From Brachionus manjavacas (taxonomy: Eukaryota; Rotifera; Eurotatoria; Ploima; Brachionidae), in NCBI GenBank assembly GCA_019054805.1, contig JAHQIY010000013.1, forward strand, positions 2,790,001-2,854,000: 64,000 nucleotides of DNA. Direction: 5' to 3'. This document shows positions 53,601 to 64,000 of the stretch, piece after piece. The notes beneath the pieces were generated by a model. It searched no databases, had not been told where the DNA came from, and worked only from the letters and a program-made list of their open reading frames with translations. The translations under genes were made by a program, and so were the position numbers. Every line of letters starts with the position of its first letter. Position 1 is the first letter of the stretch.

Positions 53601-56600
53601 TTCCAAATCCGCTTATAGCATTGTTAGTTTGTCTAAAAGAAGACTCAGATAGCCCTATACAGGACAAGATAATGGTCTGTCAACATGATTTTTGGGAGTT
53701 TTAGAATGCAGGAGTTTTGACTTATCACATTAAAATTAAGCAAACAGTATATTTTGATCTGATCTCACGTCAAGGATGTAGTTCAATAAATTTTGGTCTA
53801 AAAATCAAAAATAGATAGGAAAAAAGTGTTTTTTACCTTTTCCTTTTATTCGATTTACTTAAGAAGACCATTGCAGAGGTGTTATAAGCAATTACAAAAT
53901 TATAAATAAAAAGAATGTATTCGGAGAGCCTTAAAAGATGTTTTTTCGATTTTTAATGACATAATCATATTATTTAATCTACAAAAACATCATTTTCTAA
54001 TAAACATTTTCAAAAATTTATCCACCTTTTGATTGTATCCGCAAAGCTATCAGGGTCTTTCATGTCGTTTTTACTCATCCGAAATTTAGAAGTAATTTTA
54101 ATTTTTTTATTTAAGAAAAAAGTAAAATTAGTATTTTGCGATTAAATTATTCTACTATAATAATTCTATGAAATTTTTGTATTCAGTTACTCTTAACTTG
54201 AAATAAATTTTGTTATTTTTTTTAATTAATTTTTGCTAGAATATTTCTATTTTTAAATATTAGTAATATAGGTTTTAGACTAAAATTTTGATTAAATTAT
54301 TAACTGCTTGTATTTCTTATTCAAAAATGCTACATCATGTTTTTTTTCTATTAAATAATTATGATGGAGCACTTTTGGATAAAATAATTTAATTAAAATT
54401 CTAGTCTAAAAACTACCCTGAATATTTTTATTTAAAACAATCTCTAAATAAAATAATCTTGAAATGACGTATACACTCTACAGTTAAATTGAGTAAAAGA
54501 ATAATTTTTTTAAAAAATGACTGAGCAAATTTATTCCAAATCTGATAGAAGTTCAAAAAAAGTTGGAAAAAAATTCTAGAAAACCAAATATTGATGACAG
54601 TGCTTTTCTCCAAAGTCTTATAAATTCTGTAGCAACAATTTCTTTTTCTAAACTAAATAATAAAACAAAATATCAAAAATAAAAACTCCAAATTGGGAAA
54701 TTAAAAATGGGAAATGCTCAATTCAAATTGTACTATTTTGAATTTAAATTCCGAGCTGAGGTAATTCGACTGCTATTCGAAACAGCTGGCAAACCATACG
54801 AAGACATTCGCTTCTCATTCGAAAAATGGCCAGAACACAAACCCATTGCACCTTTTGGTACAGCTCCATTTCTTCAAGTGACTAGCGGGTCGCAAACGAT
54901 TTGGCTAAGCGAATCGGCTTCCATTGCTCGCTATCTAGCAAGAAAATTCAAACTGGCAGGTAAATCTGACGAAGAATCGGCCATTGTGGACATGTATGCT
55001 GACCAAATAACTGATCTGATGGATCGAATGGCCAAATTATTCACAGAAAAAGATGAGAACAAGAAAAAAGAAGGCCAGCAAATACTGGATAATGAAATCG
55101 TACCAAAGTATCTTGAAAGATTTGACCAGAGAATTGCTCTGAGCCGATCAGGCTATTTGGCGCCAAGTGGTCTCACTTGGGTCGACCTCTATTTATTCAA
55201 TTTTCTAGACATTCACGGCAACAAGGCAGAGGCTATTTTTGAAAAGTTCGCCAATATCAAACAATTGGATCAAAAAGTTCGCTCGAATCCAAAGATTGCT
55301 GCATATCTCAAGCGAAGACCAGTTACACCTTTTTGAATTTTTCTAATTATTTTTTTTTAATTGATTTGGTTTTTAAATAAAATTTTAAAAATAAAAAAAA
55401 TATTTGATGACAAATAGTTAGAATTTTTAATGAATTACATAAATGATTTCAGAAAATTTTTAAACAAAAATTAGGTGTTTTATCTATTCAACTTAAATTG
55501 GATTTTTTTAACTAACATTGAAAAAGTGCTATGTTTCAAAATATTTTTTTGCGTTTTAAATAAAAAAATAATTTAAAGTTAATATTAGAAAAGCTGTCAG
55601 TATCGTTTAATATTGAAAATTTGGTAATTGAAAAAAGTTGTAATAAACAAACAACTATTACTTCGTATGTTAAAAAGGATTAATTTTTCTTTTCATTTTA
55701 TTTTTTTATAAATTTTTTCACCTTTTTCATTTATTTTAATAAAAATTCAAAATAATAAATCTTAAAATTTATTCAATGCTTTTGTATGAGATTTTCGATA
55801 GAACGAATTTCGATACAACGAATATAAAAATTTCCGCCCAACTTTGTCGTTATATCGAGGATTGACTGTAATCGAATATTCAAATAAAAAAATTTTAGAA
55901 TATTTTTAGTTTATTAAAAAATTAAAGCTCAATTTTTTTTTCCAACAGAAAAATAACACAAACTTATTAATATTTGCTTCCAAAAATTAGAAAATTCAAA
56001 ATCTAAACTTTTTAAGCAAAAAACAATGTTTTTAAATAAAACTATTTTTTGAATTTTTTTAAAAATTTTATTTAAATTTTATCATTTTTTTGAATAATCA
56101 AAAAATGAAGCATATCGACCAAAGCTGGATCAGATTTCTCTCCATTGAAAATAACATCACATTCGAACCGAAAAGGTTTTATGTACTTTTCTTGGCCTTT
56201 TAGATCCAAAAATTAGAATCAAATTAAAAAAACTTAAACAATATTAAAAACCTGGAATGACATGCTTGATGCATTGATTGTATACATATTGAGGATTATA
56301 TCCTGCAATGTCTTTTGTATACTTGATGAATCTCCTCAAAGCACAGATGTACTCGCTGGTCTCGACCCAAACGGTAAGATCAAGCAGAGACCTAAGCTTT
56401 TCGTTGCAGAACAAAAAACATCCTTCCAGTATTATGTATTTATACTGTCCGGGGGATACTTTCAAGAAGTTTGTGACAACACAGCTGCCCAAGTCAAACT
56501 TTGGAATGTCGACTTCAATTTTTTCGCGAATGCTGATCAAATGATGGTTCAAAAGCTCATAGTTGATGGCCTCTGGGCAATCAAAGTTTATTGCTGCTTG

Positions 56601-59600
56601 GTCATCGTGCAAAATTTTATACTCTTCCTCGCTCAATTCATTGTAATAGTCATCCAACGACATCAAAAGACACTTGTCTTTTCCCAGTTTTTCGCTCAAT
56701 ACCTCTCCCAAAGTCGTCTTACCAGAACACGACAAACCAATTATTCCTATAATGAACATTTTTAATTTATTTTTTTAAATTCTCAAGTTCTAAGATAGCT
56801 TATCTAACTTGTACTTTATTCAAGTTTAATTTTTGCTATTGTATGCTAAAAAAATTAATTGCTCATTTCAAAGTTTAGATGAATTTTGATTAAATTTAAC
56901 ATTTCAAAGATAATAAAGGTGAGCGCAAAGAAATTTTGCTGCATGAAGGACAATTAGGTGTGAATGGGAATTTTTATATTAAAATTACTAATAAAATCAA
57001 AACTTGATTATTTCAAGTGAAAAATTTGATTTTTACACTTGGAAATTTTTTTAAAAATTACGTGTAATAAGCTTTACTATTTTTTTTTTTTTTTTTAAAT
57101 ATTTATTTAAATATAACTATTAGATCAAAGGATAATTATTAATTGGTTTTGGTATGAGATTTTGCCCAAAAAAATAATTAGAGTTTATCTAATGGGAACA
57201 AATTTTTAATAAAGTGAAAAGATATCAATTGTAATAGCATGCAAAAATAATAGATTAGAAGAATTGGAAACTAAAAGTTAAGTCCATTTTGTCAAGCGGA
57301 TAAAAAATTAATGAAAATATTAAAGAGAAATTCAGTTCGAATACCACAAATTTTTTATAAAACACCCCAAATTTTTAACTTTTTCCACCAATTTTATTAG
57401 AATAACCACAAAAATTAAAAGATACATAAAAAAAACGCTTTTTTTATTACTTGACACCAATTTGATTAAAATGACAATAAAAATTAAAAAAAAAAATTTT
57501 TTTTACTTTAACACTAAATTTTTAAAATTTTTCCAAATTTGTTTGGACAAGCCCATTAAAGTTTTTTCTTCATTTGCGCACCACATTGGGGTAGTGAAGT
57601 TCTTTTCAATTCAGAAAAACTTTAACAACTTTCTAACTAAAAGAGATAATTCAGTTCTGTAAAATGCTTAATTATAAGCAAATTTGCTTAATGCAGTAAA
57701 ATAAGTCTGCAAAATACTCTGCAATTTCCTGAATTTTGCACGCCATTAAAAAGTATTCTAATCAAGAGTGCAATTACATTGCAGAGTTTTTGCAAACAAA
57801 TGTTTTTGGTTTAAGCAAAGTTACTTAACCATTAAACATTTCACAGAACTAAATAATCTCAATTAGTAAAAAAGTTATTCAAGTTTTTCTGAATTGAAAA
57901 GAACTTCACAACCCCCGCCACATTGATTACACAGTTTTGCTAGTTTGTGAATTTCTTTTACATTGTTTGCCTCCAATCTTGCTCTTTTTGAAACTGGTTC
58001 CTCTTCTTCACATCAGTTATTATTAAGAAACATTTATTAATTTAATTATTATTAACTTACGCAATGAAAGACAATTAATTTGCAAATTCATTTTTTGTCT
58101 TTCAAAGACAATTAATACATTGATTGTCTTTCATTGCGTAAGTTAATAATACTTTATTAACAAGCTAAAGATGATGTTGAATGTGCCTAAGTCGTGTTCT
58201 GATTTTGAGACTGCTAAATACGGGAATACGGTAATAGTAACGAGTATAAATAATTTAAATATAAATAAATAAATAAGTATAAATAATTTTAAATTTTTAA
58301 GAAATATTCTGCATCCTATCTTTAAATGACGGTAATATTAAAGAATGACTCAGGTGAAATTGATTTTTTCTTGTTGAATCTAATGCTTGTAGGCAATAAA
58401 ATTTGTGTTGCCGAAGAGATATATCTAAAATTCAAAATATGTTTTAATATATTTATTTATAAATCTGTTCGAGCCTTGAATCCCTCAGAAAAAGAAATGA
58501 ATACTTTACAGTCAATTTAACAATGAACCTCAAAATTTAATTTAGTAAAAATAAGAATGAATCAAAAATTAAAATTTGAAAGTTTACGATAAAAAGCTTT
58601 TTGCAATAAAAAAATTAACGATACTTAGCGAAAAATTTTCGAGAAATAAGGATCTTATCGATAATTCTCGTTTTTGTATCGTTAAATGGATTACTTGGGA
58701 TTGAGATTCTGATAGAGAACTAAATGCTCTATATTCTGAGCTGGTTGTCTTAAAAAAAAATATTGAAAATTTTTTCGGAAAAAAATCGGAAAAATTTTGA
58801 CTTTTTTTTGAAACCTAGTTGTCTTTCAGGATCATCGTATGATTTCATTATTTCAAATAGCATTATTTTCTCAAAAATAATGGAAAGAACATCTGAAATT
58901 GTTATAGGTCTGATATTGTTTAGATCACTACATGATATGGTGTCATCTTTAACTATTGGTTTTATTTTTCCTATGTTGAAAAATTTTGGAATATGTCCAA
59001 ATTGAATAATTTTTTCTATTATAAGCTTGATAATCATGATTAAAGTGTCACTCATTCCATATTTGTACATCTCGTTATTAATATCATTAAAGCCTTTACA
59101 TTTACCATTTTTTAAGCTTTTTAGTACTTTTTTTATATCCTCTTCAGATATCTCATTGTATTCTCGGTTATCTTTGATTATCTCCTCATATTCAAGGATC
59201 TCTTTTTTAATCTGCATTAAATGCTCTCTTTGTTGTTCACTCTCTTTTATTATTTTAAAATACATTTAATTAATTATAACAATGAATTTGAACATTTATT
59301 TCAAATTTAGGAATTTAAAACTGATTTCAATCACCCTGTTAAACATGATATTGAAGTTTTGGTAGATAATGCAACAACATATACCACCCTAACTGTAAAA
59401 TTAGACGATTTTAGATATAAATACAAAATCCAAAACAAATTTTAAATTCTTAATCAAATAAAGTTTAAGGTTAAAGCCAGGGGGATACTGTCCATGTGAA
59501 CAATTGACTTGGTATAATGTAGATAATACTGAAAAGACACTAGATCTTTATTTTATAGATGGTGAAAATATAGGGAAAAGTAAGGGGTTAAAAAGTATTG

Positions 59601-62600
59601 CGTTAGAATTAGGATATGATTTACCCGCAAAAATAAAATTAGAACAAATTAAACGAATTCTATCTCAGCACCCGGCTTTCATGGGGTCTAAAAAACTTGA
59701 GATTCTGGGGAAAAAATATGGAATAAAGATCATATTTGTTCCAAAATATCACTGCGAACTAGGGTTTTTTTTTTTTTTTCAAGACAACCAGTTCAGAATA
59801 TAGAGCATTTAGTTCTCTATCAGAAAATGTGTCGATCGAGTAGATTCGATTGATCAAATTCTGAGATAAAAAAGCTTAAATAAGATAAACTTAATATAAG
59901 GCTGTGAAGATTCAGACCCCCCTAGACAAAAAAAAAATTTTTTGACCCCCCCTAAAATTTTGGCTTAACATAGGTTTTCATATACGTAGAATCCAAAAAT
60001 GAGGTCGAAATCCATATCTGGAGATAGTGTGGAAGTTTTGCATCGCGCGAACTCTAGTTCTCTCAATAACTACAACACCGACTCTATACATCGTAAGTGT
60101 CTATGGTTTCACAGTGCAATACTAAGATCTCATACGTTTAGCAAGTCGTTAGTATTTAACACTGTGTAAGACATGTGCGATTAGAAGAAAACCTTTGAAA
60201 TTATTTTTCTTTTCTTTTCTCCATTTTTCTTTATTATTTGTTCAGGCTAGAAGTGGCCATTTATTAATAAAGTAATTATTATTATTTAATTCTCTTTTAT
60301 TATTTAAGTTATAACCGCGAACCAACGATTCTAACAGATCCGGAAGGAAGAAACTTCCTATCTTTTTAAGATTTATAACAGTTAGATCAAAAGTAAGATT
60401 AGAAATAAAGAAAATAAGCTTAAATTACTAAAAATATAAGCTTAGGAAAACATAAAAATAAATCTAAAATTTCGAATATTTTCAATGCAAGTGAAGTGAA
60501 CAATTCCTTCAGAGAAGATTAGAAATTTATTTAGGACTTTCTTTATAGCAATTTTCATAAAATTCAGAATGATTACCCCTAACCCCAACCATTTAAATTT
60601 GACACTAATAATTATCGTTTAGCAAAACAATTTTGAAAATTAAATTTATTGCATCATCACGTGATACGCCGTCAAAACTTGTATGTTAGCAATGATTGTA
60701 ACTTTTTTGCACAAAGCTTGGATAAAAATGTGTTTTTTAACATTAATTTTTTTTTAATAAAAATAAAATTTTAGTTTTTGTAATCTTTTTTCGTAGTGTG
60801 TTAATCCTGACCCTCTAATCTACCTCTAAATTAAAAATTGACTTTGACTTTTGCAGATTTTTATCTTGACTTAAAACCAATTTTGATAAAAATTCTAATT
60901 CTTTTTTTGATTAATTTACTTATTACTAAAAATGGACAGCAAAAATTTAAAAACTACACTTTAACTCAATCACCTTTTTTAAAATTATTATATTTTTAAA
61001 TAAAGAAAATTCTCTTTGTTTTTTATTTATTTCATTTAGAGCTAAGTTTGATACAATAAATTTGTGAAATTAGTTTGAGGCAAAATACTGACCTTCTAAA
61101 AAAAATTTTTTTTTCAAGTCAATAGACCTAAAAGGTCACATGAAAAATTACTATAAAAAAAGATAAAAATAATTTTAAATCCACTTACCACCAAAAAATG
61201 AATTCTCATGTATCCTACAACACATTTACCCAAAAGATTTACAACCAAGTCTCAACAGAAAATGATCAAAACTTGGTCATATCGCCAATTAGCCTATTCA
61301 TGTCTCTTTTGATCTGCTACGCCGGTTCCAAAGGCAAATCCTACAACCAGCTTGGCAAACTGCTAGATATCAGCAGACAAATAGATCACCAAACTTTTAG
61401 CTACAATCACAATTTTCTCAGCTACACTCAACGATTCTCTGGTCAAAGCTTAAAGCTAAGCCTGGCCAATAGAGTCTACGTGCAGAATGGGTTCAACATT
61501 GAGCAGAATTTTTTGCATACAGTCAACTCCATGTTCGCCGGATCCCTGCAGCAGCTGGACTTTGCTAATTCACAGCAATCGGCCAGAGTTATCAATGACT
61601 GGGTGGCGTCCCGCACCAATAACAAAATAAAGCAAGCAATTAATCCAGACAGTTTGAGTTCAGCAACCAGACTGGTCCTGGTAAACGCCATTTATTTCAA
61701 AGCCAACTGGGCACTTTTATTCGATGAAGAAACTACTTTTAAAGAAGACTTTTTTGTCAGCGATGGCTCTAAGGTCAAAGTTCCAATGATGAGAATTTAT
61801 GACGAATACTTTAAGCATTTGTTCAAGCCGGCCAATATTGATGCTAGTACAGTTGAAATACCTTTTAGTGATAGAAATTTCGCCATGACCATCATCCTGC
61901 CCAACCAACGATTCAGCTTGAGCCATGTTGAGAGACAGCTGAATGCAGCCAATGTCCAAAAGATAATCAGCTTGAACATGATCAAAGAGCCTATGAATAT
62001 TTTTCTACCTAAATTTTCTATCAACTCAGATCTAGATGTAATTTGGTTTAAATATTGAGAATTTTTTTAATTTTAATTTTTAAAAGTTAAAAAAAACTGT
62101 GGAAAAATTGGGGGCCGATAGCTTGTTTGGTCGTTTGGCTAACTTTAGTGGCATCAGCAACAAAAATGGTCTTCTTGTTTCAGACATTGTGCACAAAACC
62201 AGCTTTGAAATGGACGAGAATGGCGCCGAAGCTTCTGGTTCTACTGCTATCAATTTTGGTCTCTATTCAGAGAGAGAATTTGTTCACTACCAACGAATTA
62301 ACTTTGTATGCAACAGGCCTTTTATGTTTGTAATTCATGAAAAAACTTATAATAATGTTCTTTTTATTGGAAAGTTTGTCAGGCCTTGAGTTTAATTAAA
62401 AAAATTTAAGAAATTTTTAACAGCTCGCAAAAAGTTTAAATTAATTTTTTTTTAGTTTTGGAAAATTAAAAATTTTCATAAAAATTTTAGTTTTTTTATT
62501 TTTTCAAAATAAAAATTTTTTTTGACATTGTGAAATTTAAAAAATGCTCTTCTTTTAGAAGAAATTCTATTCATTGAAATATGCTAAATATGGCTCTTAA

Positions 62601-64000
62601 TTGCTCAATGTTTATTTGTTTATTTAAAAAATTAAGATAGATTCGACGATGATTAAAAAAATTAAATATAAAATTTAAAAAAAAATTCTACTAGTACAAT
62701 ATTTTGTCTTTTTTTAGAATTCAAGATTACTTGCTTAAAAATAATTTAATAGTACCTTTATTATCTAAGCATTATTTGATAGAGTCAGTTATCACATTCT
62801 GTTTTGTATTTCTTAGCTCCCTCAGTTTAAATTCAATTTTATGAGAAATATCCATATCTTCATTTTTATCTTCTTTGATGAGCTCATTCAATTCATTTAA
62901 TATAGATTTTTTGCTAAGTTGGTCTTGTGTGTTTCTTTTGAGTTCCTTCAATGCACCCATTTTCATTTTATTTTTCAATATCATGAAAAACATTTATCCT
63001 CTGAGAAGTTATTCTTCTATGTTTTCTATACGAAGTCAGTTAAAAAATCACTTGTTTTCGAAGTCTTGACGACTAAGTATTTTCTTAATCTGCATTTTTT
63101 TATTTGACTATTACTTTTGACAAAGTTTCAAGCCCATAGATAAGTTTAAGTCTAATTAACATTTTAATTTTCGTTGCTAGATATTTGGTGTCAATCTGTA
63201 GGTTCATTAATGTTTAGAATAATATGAAAACATATTTTATCTTTGTGTCAGTTTGGTCTTTGTTATTGCTTTTGCCATTGAGAATTACTCCGAGATATTT
63301 TATTTTATTGACACATTTAATACCATAGTTATACATATTTGGTTTTATACATGTTACTTTTGGTTTCGTTCCAAATATAATGAACTGAGTTTTTTATGGA
63401 TTAAATTTTATTTCCTGTTGCATTCCATAGTTCTCACATATATTAATTGCTTGTTGTAATTCGTTTAGGCTCTCTGTTAGAAGAAAGATGTCATCTGCAT
63501 CTAGTAAAAATATCATGTATTTTTTCCTAATATTTTTTTTATCAAGTTCTCCAGTTAGGTCTTGCGTATATTGAATATAGCTTAGGGGACAGAGTTCCCC
63601 CTTTTTTTACGCCAATCGTTGTTCTAAAGAGCCTGCTTGTTTTATCTTCATTTATTACCAGTGGCATTGAGTTAGGATAATATTTTCCCAAGCTTCTCCA
63701 TATTTGCAGATCCACTTTGATCAGAATTTTTTAAATAGAATTGCTCTTTTGATTTTGTCTAATGCTTTGCTAATATCGATTGATCATCCATATATCCTTT
63801 TATTTCTCTTGATATAATAGTTAATTTTTTCCTTTACTTTGAATATTGCATGGGAACAAGAGCTTTTTTTAAATCCAAACTGCTTATCACGATCATCATG
63901 TGTTTTCATAATTTCGTTTAGCATTTCTGCTCGAAAATGTTTGAGATAGCATCTTAAACTGTGATGGGTCTAAAATGGGTCTTTCCTGATCATTACTTGA

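Overview
This window is nuclear DNA from a small AT-rich animal genome. It contains spliced animal genes with short GT-AG introns, two eukaryotic tRNA genes and many eukaryotic transposons, and has no operons or Shine-Dalgarno sites. The extreme AT bias, compact introns and mix of MULE, Merlin, pogo and CR1-like elements fit a rotifer such as Brachionus. That assignment is an inference and was not checked by any search.

Host genes, left to right: a small secreted PAN/apple-like protein (94-438, -); an HROB-like OB-fold recombination factor (7747-11225, +) that ends tail to tail with NDUFB9 of respiratory complex I (11343-11911, -); a secreted carboxypeptidase B-like M14 zinc peptidase in eight exons (21288-26490, +); tRNA-Asp(GTC) and tRNA-Glu(CTC) (26.6-26.8 kb, -); a trehalase in two exons (36263-38838, +); MEIOB, a meiotic single-strand DNA binding protein, in nine phase-consistent exons (41312-43058, -); an ATAD5/Elg1-type PCNA unloader (44860-46722, -, probably with two more 5' exons near 51.0-51.5 kb); a sigma-type glutathione S-transferase (54707-55336, +); a uridine-kinase-like P-loop kinase (56072-56759, -); and an intracellular-type serpin (61198-62389, +). 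Three of these (HROB, MEIOB, ATAD5) act in homologous recombination, meiosis or replication-fork maintenance. They are not co-transcribed and no functional cluster is claimed.

Most of the remaining sequence is mobile DNA. Between 0.7 and 6.8 kb lie nested foldback/hAT-like MITEs and decayed MULE transposons. From 11.7 to 20.8 kb there is a degenerate non-LTR retrotransposon (ORF1 plus endonuclease/RT) lying exactly between two 1.5-kb direct repeats. Those repeats carry a duplicated NDUFB9 first exon, a decayed LINE and part of a pogo/Tigger element that is itself inserted in a foldback element. At 27.6-29.6 kb there is an apparently intact Merlin transposon with long terminal inverted repeats, a perfect 8-bp target duplication and a 491-residue transposase that carries an R3H-like domain and an AT-hook. 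At 31.6-32.7 kb there is a 1.15-kb near-perfect palindrome. Three fragments of a second LINE family end in (ACT)n tails (40, 48 and 52 kb). The right end has a DDE transposon interrupted by a LINE, a candidate solo LTR and a LINE running off the edge.

Exon boundaries were chosen by hand from GT-AG sites and codon phase. The HROB exon 1/2 junction and the ATAD5 5' exons are the least certain.
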